From the NCBI GenBank assembly GCA_949440065.1, contig CASRZP010000041.1, positions 1 to 11,207 on the forward strand: DNA of 11,207 bases, in the 5' to 3' direction. This DNA comes from an uncultured Bacilli bacterium. Lineage in GTDB: Bacteria; Bacillota_I; Bacilli_A; RF39; UBA660. Position numbers and translations under genes: made by a program. Shown one piece after another: positions 1-7,347 of this stretch. Each line of letters opens with the position of its first letter. The stretch's first letter is position 1. Below the pieces are notes generated by a model. The model ran no database searches and was not told where the DNA came from. It saw only the letters and a program-made list of their open reading frames with translations.

Positions 1-850
1 GGACAGCTTCGGTAATCGTTAAAGGAACTTCTAAATAAATATCATCCCCTTGGCGATTAAAGTACTCATGAGGTGCTACTTGAAACTCTAAATATAAGTC
101 ACCATTACTTCCGCCGTTGGTTCCTGCTTCTCCTTTTCCTGAAACACGAAGACGATCATTGGTAGCAACTCCAGCTGGAATGGTTACAGAGATGGTTTTA
201 TGATTACGCACCTTTCCTTTTCCTTTACAATTAGAACAAGCTCTCTCATAAGATTTTCCTTTTCCCTTACACTTAGGACAAGTTGTCTTGGTTAAGAAAG
301 AACCTAAAATGGTATGTTGTTCACTAGTAATCGTACCTGAACCATGACATTCATCACAAGTTTTTTCACCAAAACCACCTTTACCATCGCATTCGCTACA
401 ATTTTCCGTAACATCCAATTCAATATCACGATTTGTTCCAAATACTGCTTCATCAAACGATAGTTTAATTCGCATTAAGGTGTCTGCTCCACGACTAGCA
501 CGTGAACTCCTTGCACCACCAGAGCTAAAGCCAAAACCAGCACCTCCAAAGATATTATCAAAAATATCGCCAAAGTCAAATCCTGATGCATCAAAACCTC
601 CGAATCCTCCAGCTCCACCTGATGCTTGATCAAATGCTGCATGACCAAATTGATCGTATTGACGACGTTTATTATCATCGGATAACACAGCATACGCTTC
701 TTGAATTTCCTTAAATTTTTCTTCAGAACCCGCTTCTTTATTAATATCAGGGTGATATTGTTTAGCTAATTTTCTAAAAGCTGATTTAATCTCATCACTT
801 GAGGCACTTTTAGAAACCCCCAAGACTTCATAATAATCTTTTTTTCCCAC
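1..850 (-). CDS. dnaJ: Chaperone DnaJ (Hsp40), 5' part; C-terminus lies outside the window
   Basis: DnaJ is the cytoplasmic co-chaperone that delivers unfolded clients to DnaK and stimulates its ATPase. About 283 codons are visible. The J domain opens with GKKDYYEVLGVS and carries the HPD motif in AKQYHPDINKEA. A Gly/Phe-rich region follows (GGAGGFGGFD, FGGAGFGFSSGG). Then come four CxxCxGxG zinc-binding repeats (CSECDGKG, CDECHGSG, CPKCKGKG, CSNCKGKG) and the start of the first C-terminal client-binding domain (VTIPAGVATNDRLRVSGKGE). The start is taken as GTG at 850: it gives the canonical N-terminus and has an AGGA ribosome site (860-863) nine bases upstream, overlapping the pepF stop codon. 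It is the last visible gene of the hrcA operon, separated from dnaK by pepF. The family assignment is certain; the start codon is inferred. Confidence 0.97.
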   Translation of the reverse strand, partial: MGKKDYYEVLGVSKSASSDEIKSAFRKLAKQYHPDINKEAGSEEKFKEIQEAYAVLSDDNKRRQYDQFGHAAFDQASGGAGGFGGFDASGFDFGDIFDNIFGGAGFGFSSGGARSSRASRGADTLMRIKLSFDEAVFGTNRDIELDVTENCSECDGKGGFGEKTCDECHGSGTITSEQHTILGSFLTKTTCPKCKGKGKSYERACSNCKGKGKVRNHKTISVTIPAGVATNDRLRVSGKGEAGTNGGSNGDLYLEFQVAPHEYFNRQGDDIYLEVPLTITEAV

Positions 851-861
851 TTTTTCACATC

Positions 862-2581
862 CTAACTATGATAGACTTCATTAAATTGATTGATCACATC
901 TTGAAATAATGCTAAAGCACTTTCAATATACTTAGCATCTTTAATATCAATATCTATTGTTTTTAATAATTCCATTGGATAATCCCTTCCTCCAGACTTT
1001 AGGAAGTTAATGTACTTAGTAACATAAGAGCTACCTTGTTCATTAATATTTTTTACAATCTGGCTAGCAATAGACAATCCCGTTGCATATTGATAGACAT
1101 AAAATGGCGTATAAAAGTGAGGAATTCTCTCCCATTCATAACGAATAGCTTCATCTACTTTTACATCAGGTCCAAAGTACTCTTGATTTAATTGATAATA
1201 ATAATCACTTAAATAATCATTAGTAAGTACTTTTCCTTCACTTACGCTTTTATGGGCAAACATTTCAAATTCAGCAAACATCGTCTGACGGTAAATGGTA
1301 CTTTTAAATAAGTCCATCATACTAGATAATATTTCTAATTTTTCTTGTTTGCTATTAGAGTTTTTTAGCATATATTGATAAAACAATAACTCATTTACCG
1401 TACTTGCAATTTCAGCGGTAAAGATAACGTAGTTATGATCTTCATACGTGTTATATTTTCTTGAATAATAACTATGCATGGAGTGACCTAGTTCATGAGC
1501 AATAGTAGATACATCATCAAGTCCCCCGTTATAGTTTAGTAATACGTAAGGAAGGGTATCAAAACAGCCCCAAGAGTAAGCTCCTGCTCTTTTTCCTATA
1601 TTAGGATATTTATCGATCCATCGATTGTTAAAGGCTTGATTTAGTTGTTCTTGATATTCTTCTCCTAAAATACTTAAAGCATTTAACACTAAAGTTTTCG
1701 CATCGTCAAAAGAGTAATTTCTACTTTCTCCTTCTATTAAAGGAACGTAGGCATCGTATAAATGAAATTCATCTAAATGTAATACTTCTTTTTTTAAAGC
1801 AAAGTATTGGTATAATGGTTTAAAGTTCTTTTTTATGGTGTCAATCAATGTGTGATAGACACTAATATCTAAGTTATCATCATAAAGTGCTTCTTGTAAT
1901 GAACTATCGTATCCTCTAATTTTAGCATTCGTGCAAGATAGTTTTACTTGAGCTTCATAAGTTGATGCAAAAGTATTTTTGAAGTTAGCATATGATTGAT
2001 ATAAGGTATCAAATGCTTCTTTTCTCATCGTCCGATTTTTTGATTCGATTAGACTACTATAAGTACTTTCTCTTAAGGTAATCTCTTCCCCTTCTTCATT
2101 ATGCACTTTACCTAAATTCATATCAGCATTACGTAGAAGTGATGCTGTTTTATTACTAGCTACAAAAACAGGGCGAAAAGAAGATAACAGTTGTTCTTCT
2201 TTTTCTGATAAAGTGTGTTTTTTATAACGAAATAACTGGGTCAGTACACGTTTAAAACGGTTTAGTCCTTCTTCATCTTTTATCCATTGATTAATGATTT
2301 CTTGATCCATTTTTAGTAAACTCGGTTGAAAGAAAGCCATTACTTCTTGATACTTTGATGATAACTGCTCTACTCTTCCACTTAACTCTTGATACGTAGA
2401 ATCTCCTTTATCTTGATCACTTTTCATCGAAGAGTAGACAATTAATTTATCTAATTTGCGACTAATATTGCTATCAAGAAGTAAGAAGGATAAAAGATTT
2501 TTACTAGAACTTAAACAAGTATCTTGTTGTTCTTTTATCTTATACTGCTACTTCACTACGTTTTGGTATTGTTTTATTCAT
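862..2581 (-). pseudogene. pepF: Oligoendopeptidase F (M3 zinc metallopeptidase), N-terminal frame disrupted
   Basis: PepF is a cytoplasmic zinc endopeptidase that cleaves short peptides. A 521-residue frame from ATG 2427 to TAG 862 holds the catalytic part: HELGH at residues 311-315, the third zinc ligand in FTAEIAS (Glu339), and the family's YEWERIPHFYTPFYVYQYATG stretch near the C-terminus. The ATG at 2427 is not the real start. The same frame continues upstream to a TAG at 2548-2550 with clear PepF sequence (SSSKNLLSFLLLDS, then NISRKLDKLIVYSS). Another frame begins at ATG 2581 behind AGGAG (2588-2592) and encodes a typical PepF N-terminus, MNKTIPKRSEVAV, before TAA at 2540-2542. Joining the two needs a +1 shift and still leaves roughly 20-35 family residues missing. 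The simplest reading is a small out-of-frame deletion near 2540-2550. No ribosome site precedes ATG 2427. Sequencing or assembly error, or weak internal initiation, cannot be excluded. Confidence 0.8.
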
Positions 2582-2587
2582 TTTGGT

Positions 2588-2592
2588 CTCCT
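2588..2592 (-). promoter_or_regulatory. Ribosome binding site of the original pepF start
   Basis: AGGAG lies six bases before ATG 2581-2579. It marks the ancestral pepF start, 154 bases upstream of the first ATG of the long catalytic frame, which has no such site. Confidence 0.65.
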
Positions 2593-2616
2593 ATTATTTT
2601 CTATACAATATACAAC

Positions 2617-2644
2617 TTAAAGTTCTAGTCACCTAGAACTTTAA
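2617..2644 (-). terminator. Perfect hairpin after dnaK; weak or partial terminator
   Basis: Two perfect 12-base arms (TTAAAGTTCTAG and its complement) enclose a 4-base loop, starting 6 bases past the dnaK stop codon. The stem is AT-rich and the sequence downstream on the minus strand (GTTGTATATTG) is only moderately T-rich, so a full intrinsic terminator is unlikely. It may reduce read-through into pepF-dnaJ, or stabilise or process the 3' end of a dnaK message. The structure is seen directly; the role is inferred. Confidence 0.45.
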
Positions 2645-2650
2645 AGTCGA

Positions 2651-4477
2651 TTATTTTTCCTCGTATTCAGCGTCTTTTACACCATCATCACTTGATGAGT
2701 TATCACTACTTGAAGTAGCATCATTTCCTTGCGCTTGTTGTTCTTTTTGAATGTTTTCATATACCTTGGTAGCTAGTGCCATAGCTTTTTCATTTAAGGC
2801 TTCTTTCTTTGTCTTGATTAAGTCTAAGTCATTTTTCTCTAGTGCTTCTTTTAATTCACTAACTAATTTTAAAGCTTCTTCTTTTTCGCTAGTATCTACT
2901 TTATCACCTAAATCTTTGATTGATTTTTCGGTTTGGAAAATTAATTGTTCAGCATCATTTTTTAAATCGGCTTCTTCCTTACGTTTCTTATCTGCTTCTT
3001 TGTTTGCTTCTGCTTCTTTCATCATACGATCAATTTCATCATCTGATAGGTTTGTACTAGCCGTAATGGTAATGGCTTGTTCTTTATTGGTTCCAAGGTC
3101 TTTTGCTTTAACGTTAACAATACCATTAGCATCAATATCAAATTTAACTTCAATTTGTGGTACTCCCCTTGGTGCAGCAGGAATTCCTGTTAATTGGAAA
3201 CGTCCTAGCGTTTTGTTATCGTTTGCCATACTACGTTCACCTTGTAATACGTGAATATCTACAGCAGGTTGATTATCTGCAGCCGTTGAGAATACTTGAC
3301 TCTTGCTCGTTGGAATGGTTGTATTTCTTGGAATTAACACAGTCATTACGCCACCTAGTGTTTCAATACCTAAGGATAGTGGTGTTACATCTAAAAGTAC
3401 GATGTCATTAACGTCTCCTGTTAATACGCCACCTTGAATAGCAGCACCCATAGCAACAACTTCATCTGGATTAACTTCACGTGATGGTTCTTTTCCTAAT
3501 TCTTTCTGAATTAAGTCATATACCATTGGAATACGTGTTGATCCTCCAACGAAAATTACTTTATCCAAATCACTTGCACTAATCTTGGCATCTTTTAAAG
3601 CATTTTGAACTGGTGTCAATGTTGATTCTACTAAATCGCGAACTAAGTCTTCAAATTTAGCACGAGTTAGGGTCATATCTAAGTGAAGTGGTCCATCAGC
3701 TCCTTGTGAAATAAATGGTGCAGATACCTGCGTAGAACTCATTCCACTTAAGTCTTTCTTCGCTTTTTCACTAATTTCTTTTAAACGTTGCATTGCCATT
3801 TTATCTTTAGTAAGGTCAACTCCATTTTCTTTTTTGAAGGTGTCTACTAAATAATCTAAGATTCTTTGATCGAAGTCATCTCCTCCTAAGTGGTTGTTAC
3901 CGTTAGTAGATTTAACTTCAAATACACCATCACCTAATTCTAGGATAGATACATCGAATGTTCCACCTCCTAGGTCGTATACTAAGATGGTTTGTGATTT
4001 ATCTTGTTTTTCAAGTCCATAGGCTAAGGCAGCTGCCGTAGGTTCGTTAATGATACGTTCAACTTCAAGTCCAGCAATTTTACCTGCATTTTTGGTTGCT
4101 TGACGTTGTGCATCATTAAAGTATGCTGGAACAGTAATTACAGCCTTTTCTACTTTTTCTCCTAAATAGCTTTCCGCATAATCTTTCATGTAACTTAGAA
4201 TCATAGCCGATACTTCTTCTGGTGAATATTTCTTTCCTTCAGCTTCTACTTTATCACTTGTTCCCATTAAACGTTTAATACTAGAAATGGTATTAGGGTT
4301 AGTTAATGCTTGACGTTTTGCTGCATCTCCTACAATTCGCTCCCCATTTTTGAAAGCTACTACAGATGGAGTGGTACGTCCTCCTTCAGGGTTGGGAATT
4401 ACTTTAGGACTTCCTCCTTCTAATACACATACACAACTATTTGTGGTACCTAAGTCAATACCGATAATTTTACTCAT
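2651..4477 (-). CDS. dnaK: Chaperone DnaK (Hsp70)
   Basis: DnaK is the ATP-driven Hsp70 chaperone that binds exposed hydrophobic segments, working with DnaJ and GrpE. The 608-residue protein is complete. Its nucleotide-binding domain has GIDLGTTNS at residues 6-14, NEPTAAALAYGL at 144-155 and YDLGGGTFDVS at 167-177. The substrate-binding domain includes EVKFDIDANGIVNVKAKD. A Lys/Glu-rich helical lid follows, and the protein ends in the acidic DAEYEEK tail typical of bacterial DnaK. The length fits Gram-positive DnaK, which lacks the insertion seen in Proteobacteria. ATG 4477 has AAGGAG nine bases upstream and overlaps the end of grpE by 8 bp, implying translational coupling. The long open frames on the opposite strand here are shadows of this gene. 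Confidence 0.99.
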   Translation of the reverse strand: MSKIIGIDLGTTNSCVCVLEGGSPKVIPNPEGGRTTPSVVAFKNGERIVGDAAKRQALTNPNTISSIKRLMGTSDKVEAEGKKYSPEEVSAMILSYMKDYAESYLGEKVEKAVITVPAYFNDAQRQATKNAGKIAGLEVERIINEPTAAALAYGLEKQDKSQTILVYDLGGGTFDVSILELGDGVFEVKSTNGNNHLGGDDFDQRILDYLVDTFKKENGVDLTKDKMAMQRLKEISEKAKKDLSGMSSTQVSAPFISQGADGPLHLDMTLTRAKFEDLVRDLVESTLTPVQNALKDAKISASDLDKVIFVGGSTRIPMVYDLIQKELGKEPSREVNPDEVVAMGAAIQGGVLTGDVNDIVLLDVTPLSLGIETLGGVMTVLIPRNTTIPTSKSQVFSTAADNQPAVDIHVLQGERSMANDNKTLGRFQLTGIPAAPRGVPQIEVKFDIDANGIVNVKAKDLGTNKEQAITITASTNLSDDEIDRMMKEAEANKEADKKRKEEADLKNDAEQLIFQTEKSIKDLGDKVDTSEKEEALKLVSELKEALEKNDLDLIKTKKEALNEKAMALATKVYENIQKEQQAQGNDATSSSDNSSSDDGVKDAEYEEK

Positions 4478-5096
4478 TTGTCATCTCTCCTTTATCATTT
4501 TCATTATTTTCATTCATCGTTTCTTCTTTTGGTAATTGATTTACCTTAACCATACTGTGGCGAAGAACACGATCTTTTAATTGGTATCCTTTTAATAATA
4601 CATCTAAAATTTCATTATCACTTCTTGTATCATCTTGATCGGTCATCACGGCTTCATGTAACATAGGATCAAATGGTTTTCCTAAGGCTTCAATTTCGTT
4701 TACACCATATTTTTTTATGGTATCATTTAACTGACCATAAATCATTTTGAAACCAACGAGAAACTTAGATAGTTCATCGGATAAATTATTATCATCTAAT
4801 CCAATGGCACGTTCGAAGTTATCTAAAATTAAGATTAAATCTGCTAACAAATCAAAATTAGCGTACTTTGCTCTATCGCTCATTTCTTGATCACGGCGTT
4901 TACCATAGTTAATCATTTCTGCTTGAACATATTTGATTTTATTTTCTAACTCTTGATTTTTTAACGTTAATTCTTCTATTTGTTTATCTTTTTCTTTTAA
5001 TTCTTTGTTTTTCTTCCCACCAAAGCCCTTGGCTGCTTTTTCTTCCTTTGGTTCGTTTTCATTTTTGATATTTTCTAACTTTTCTTCTTCGCTCAT
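4470..5096 (-). CDS. grpE: Nucleotide exchange factor GrpE
   Basis: GrpE releases ADP from DnaK and so drives client release. The 208-residue product has a charged, disordered N-terminus, a long coiled-coil helix (from ELKEKDKQIEELTLKNQELE onward) that dimerises the protein, and the C-terminal beta domain with the family signature GYQLKDRVLRHSMVKVNQ. DPMLHEAV is also typical. The frame could begin at TTG 5117, but ATG 5096 is preferred: AAGGAG (5102-5107) lies five bases before it, whereas the TTG would overlap hrcA and has no clear ribosome site. The gene follows the hrcA stop by 10 bp and overlaps dnaK by 8 bp. Confidence 0.97.
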   Translation of the reverse strand: MSEEEKLENIKNENEPKEEKAAKGFGGKKNKELKEKDKQIEELTLKNQELENKIKYVQAEMINYGKRRDQEMSDRAKYANFDLLADLILILDNFERAIGLDDNNLSDELSKFLVGFKMIYGQLNDTIKKYGVNEIEALGKPFDPMLHEAVMTDQDDTRSDNEILDVLLKGYQLKDRVLRHSMVKVNQLPKEETMNENNENDKGEMTNE

Positions 5097-5101
5097 GTTA
5101 T

Positions 5102-5107
5102 CTCCTT
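5102..5107 (-). promoter_or_regulatory. Ribosome binding site that fixes the grpE start
   Basis: AAGGAG, five bases before ATG 5096-5094, shares its first base with the hrcA TGA stop codon (5109-5107). It supports the ATG over the in-frame TTG at 5117 and suggests that grpE translation is coupled to termination on hrcA. Confidence 0.7.
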
Positions 5108-6093
5108 CATCGCTCAATATTTTCTTTAATAAATTCTAGCATACTCACCACTCGGTCATATTCCATTCGCTTAGGTCCAATGATGGCAATGGTTCCTTCA
5201 TCGTTTGCTGTTTTAAATTTTGTTTTAATCACGGTCATATCATCATCTAAGTGTGACTCTTTTCCAATATAGATATTGATGTTATTATCATCATCTTCAC
5301 TAATTTTTTCTAGTGTTTCATGATCTTCTAGTTTATTAAAGATATCGCGAATTTTATCGACATTGCTAAATTCTGGTTGTTTTAAGATATTATTCTTTCC
5401 TACAATATTGATGTTTTGATTTTGAAAATCGGTAAATACGGTATAGAAAGCATTATAAATTTGTTCATGTTGATTAACGTATTGTCCAATGATGGGTTTA
5501 ATTTCATACTCTAACTTGGTACTAATTTCATCAATGGGTGTTCCGATAATTAGTTTGTTGATTAAGTTTACGGTTTTTTTGACTTCGTCAAGGGATACAT
5601 CTTCTAGGGTTAAGTTTTTGTGTTCTACATGACCCTTATCAGTAACGACTAAGACAATCAGTTGTGATTCATCTAAGGGAACCACATCGATTTGTTTAAG
5701 CAAGTTTTCATGAGATGATGTTCCTAAAACAATGGATGTGTAACTTGTCATATCAGAAATCAATTGTAAACTTTTACTAATGCAATCAGATAACACCAAT
5801 TCATGATTTTTGAAGATAATTTGTAGTTTTCTCATATCTTCTAAATCCATTTTTTTAAACTCCATTAAGTGATCTACATAATATCGATAACCATTTTCAC
5901 TTGGAATGCGTCCACTGGAGGTATGTGTTTTCTCTAGTAGTCCTAACTCTTCTAAGGATGCCATTTCACTTCTAATGGTCGCACTAGAACATTTGAAATG
6001 TTTACATAATAGTTTTGAACTTACTGGTTTTGCTAATTTGATATATTGTTCGACAATCATTTTTAAAATGTTGTTTTGTCGCTTTGTTAGCAA
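5107..6093 (-). CDS. hrcA: Heat-inducible transcription repressor HrcA
   Basis: HrcA represses class I heat-shock genes by binding CIRCE operators, and in the families studied it needs GroEL to stay active. The 328-residue protein starts with a winged helix (MLTKRQNNILKMIVEQYI; PVSSKLLCKHFKCSSATIR, recognition helix near residues 36-45), followed by SSGRIPSENGYRYYVD (residues 59-74), a stretch conserved across HrcA. The C-terminal dimerisation domain ends with GPKRMEYDRVVSMLEFI. TTG 6093 is chosen as start because it has GGAGGT seven bases upstream. The ATG at 6097 is out of frame and only three bases from that site. Two CIRCE copies upstream mean that hrcA represses its own operon. The gene ends at TGA, which supports the standard code. 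Confidence 0.97.
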   Translation of the reverse strand: MLTKRQNNILKMIVEQYIKLAKPVSSKLLCKHFKCSSATIRSEMASLEELGLLEKTHTSSGRIPSENGYRYYVDHLMEFKKMDLEDMRKLQIIFKNHELVLSDCISKSLQLISDMTSYTSIVLGTSSHENLLKQIDVVPLDESQLIVLVVTDKGHVEHKNLTLEDVSLDEVKKTVNLINKLIIGTPIDEISTKLEYEIKPIIGQYVNQHEQIYNAFYTVFTDFQNQNINIVGKNNILKQPEFSNVDKIRDIFNKLEDHETLEKISEDDDNNINIYIGKESHLDDDMTVIKTKFKTANDEGTIAIIGPKRMEYDRVVSMLEFIKENIER

Positions 6094-6100
6094 TCATAAC

Positions 6101-6106
6101 ACCTCC
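6101..6106 (-). promoter_or_regulatory. Ribosome binding site supporting the TTG start of hrcA
   Basis: GGAGGT, seven bases before TTG 6093-6091, is a strong site paired with a weak start codon. This could keep repressor levels low relative to grpE and dnaK; that effect is inferred. Confidence 0.75.
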
Positions 6107-6107
6107 A

Positions 6108-6134
6108 TTAGCACTAATATTTCCTAAGTGCTAA
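6108..6134 (-). promoter_or_regulatory. CIRCE operator 1 (HrcA binding site)
   Basis: TTAGCACTA, nine bases, then AAGTGCTAA. This matches the CIRCE consensus (TTAGCACTC-N9-GAGTGCTAA) at 16 of 18 arm positions, and both arms remain exactly complementary to each other except at the innermost pair. It starts four bases downstream of the -10 box, so it covers the likely transcription start and becomes part of the 5' leader, immediately before the hrcA ribosome site. Confidence 0.95.
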
Positions 6135-6138
6135 TATT

Positions 6139-6167
6139 ATTATATGCACCTTTCTAGCACTTGTCAA
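6139..6167 (-). promoter_or_regulatory. SigA-type promoter of the hrcA-grpE-dnaK operon
   Basis: On the minus strand the -35 box is TTGACA (6167-6162) and the -10 box is TATAAT (6144-6139), both perfect consensus with the optimal 17-base spacer. The predicted start is near 6132, inside CIRCE operator 1. Such a strong promoter needs tight repression, which fits the flanking CIRCE copies. Confidence 0.93.
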
Positions 6168-6180
6168 CACTTTTTGCTAA
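6154..6180 (-). promoter_or_regulatory. Second, degenerate CIRCE operator overlapping the -35 box
   Basis: CTAGCACTT, nine bases, then TTTTGCTAA. It keeps the exact 9-9-9 geometry of CIRCE and matches the consensus arms at 13 of 18 positions. The -35 hexamer (6162-6167) falls largely in the spacer. The centre-to-centre distance to operator 1 is 46 bp. HrcA bound here would block sigma contact with -35. It is weaker than operator 1 and is called from geometry and position. Confidence 0.65.
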
Positions 6181-6200
6181 CAAATTTCGCCATTTATTTT

Positions 6201-6236
6201 AAAATAAAAAAAGCTAAGAAAACTCTTAGCGCTTTT
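6201..6236 (-). terminator. Rho-independent terminator of the surface-protein locus
   Basis: The 7-bp arms GCTAAGA (6213-6219) and TCTTAGC (6224-6230) enclose a 4-base loop. On the minus strand the stem is followed by a run of seven T, then ATTTT. It lies 18 bases past the stop codon at 6254 and insulates the hrcA promoter from upstream transcription. Confidence 0.85.
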
Positions 6237-6253
6237 AACTATATATGATAATT

Positions 6254-7236
6254 TTATTCTGAAGTAACAATAATGTCACCTGCACTATGAGCGATGGTTC
6301 CTGTTACAAAAGTTGCTACACTACTACCACTACCAGTTATATCCTTCCAATTAAAACTTCTTCCTGTTTTATTAACTATTTTTGTTAAATTAGGATTAGA
6401 ACTATGAACTTTATAAAATGCAGATTTTCCAATACTTGTTACATTGCTTGGTATTGTTACACTCGTTAATTGATTACTATTGAATGCACTACTTCCGATG
6501 CTTGTTACAGGAATATCATTAATCATATTAGGAATTACTATGTTCTTTGGGCAAGTATCATCATAATCAGTAATTGTTCCAGTTGATGTGTTAAAAGTAA
6601 AACATGATTCATCCGTTGGTTCTAAAATAATTTGCTTGGCATATACATTCACTCTTACTCCATATTTTCTTGATTCTCCATTAGGAATTTGTGCATTTTC
6701 ATCTACTCACATGCGAAGTCGGTAGTTGTATATCGTTACCCCTTCATTTGAGAATGTTCCAGTATCTAATATCATACTTCCAACAGGTGGGCCTACTTCA
6801 CTTTGTCCATCCCTTGGAATATAGTTCGCTGGTGACATAATTTCACTATATGTAGTTTCTGGATCAATTGCTCTTTCCAAATAAAGTTTTACTTCATTAT
6901 CTTCTAGGGGTATCATATCTGTCATGGGAATTTTTATTGCTGTTGCTTCATAAGAGATGACATTACTTTTCCTAGAGTTGCCGTTACCGTAAAATCAAAT
7001 ACATTATTCTCTCCAGTCAACATTTTTCCTGTTTCATCACTCATCGGATACGCTTCATTCAAAATGATTCCTGTTTTCCCTTCGGTATACGTTAACATAA
7101 TGGTACTTGATTCAATGATATTTTCTACTGTACCTTGCTTAGTAAATGTGAATGCCGCAAACGTTACCCCGATGGTTGCTACAATTAACAAAAGTAACAT
7201 TACTATAGGTAAAATTAGTTTTTTTGTTTTCATCAT
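6254..7236 (-). pseudogene. Broken surface protein: SipW/TasA-type N-terminal region fused to BspA-like leucine-rich repeats
   Basis: Three minus-strand pieces join into one protein of about 327 residues. Piece 1 (ATG 7236, AGGAG six bases upstream) begins MMKTKKLILP, a membrane or signal helix (VMLLLLIVATIGVTFAAFTF), then a camelysin/TasA-like start. The AAAA run at 6967-6970 seems to have lost one A. In the present frame translation ends as VMSSLMKQQQ; one base over it continues as SNVISYEATAIKIP, then YVKLYLERA-type sequence (EVKLYLERAIDPE). Piece 2 reaches YNYRLRM and stops at TGA 6709-6707, where homologues are expected to carry Trp. The same frame then continues VDENAQIPNGESRKYGVR and NVYAKQ. 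Piece 3 holds an LRR_5-type repeat (VIPNMINDIPVTSIGSSAF, LTSVTIPSNVTSIGKSAF) and the NLTKIVNKTGRSFNW tail. The likely original product was a secreted or cell-surface adhesin-like protein. Its function is inferred from the family only. Confidence 0.8.
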
Positions 7237-7257
7237 CCTCAACTCCTATTCTTATTT

Positions 7258-7281
7258 AGTATACCACACTTTATATAAAGT
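7258..7281 (-). promoter_or_regulatory. Possible promoter of the surface-protein locus, with a 14-bp palindrome
   Basis: On the minus strand TGGTATACT gives an extended -10 (TATACT at 7263-7258, TG one base before it). The -35 region is poor. A perfect palindrome ACTTTATATAAAGT (7268-7281) lies in the spacer and could be an operator. The predicted 5' leader would be only about 15 bases, placing the start close to the ribosome site, so the call is tentative. Confidence 0.4.
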
Positions 7282-7318
7282 ACTTAAATATTAATTAGAA
7301 AGTAACTTTTTCCATATT

Positions 7319-7347
7319 AAAAAAATTCTTACTAAAATTAGCAAGAA
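7319..7347 (-). terminator. Rho-independent terminator of the ylb-rsmD-pilin-like transcript
   Basis: Arms at 7339-7347 and 7326-7334 pair over nine positions with one G-U wobble in the minus-strand RNA and a 4-base loop. They are followed by seven T and AA. The stem overlaps the stop codon of the small gene 7338-7517, so this should end the transcript arriving from rsmD. Confidence 0.85.

Noticed and set aside
475..693. Open frame of 72 codons inside dnaJ
   Set aside because: It is an out-of-frame reading of the Gly/Phe-rich region; dnaJ occupies this stretch in another frame with all its motifs.
2751..3254. Open frame of 167 codons on the plus strand
   Set aside because: It lies fully inside dnaK, has Ser/Phe-rich composition typical of an antisense shadow, and has no ribosome site.
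6254..6652. A free-standing 132-residue LRR protein starting at GTG 6652
   Set aside because: The frame continues upstream with family-like sequence to the TGA at 6709, and no ribosome site precedes the GTG. It is the C-terminal part of the broken gene.
6707..6925. A separate 72-residue protein starting MTDMIPLED
   Set aside because: Its ATG has no ribosome site, and matching sequence (SNVISYEATAIKIP) precedes it in frame. It is the middle fragment of the same gene.
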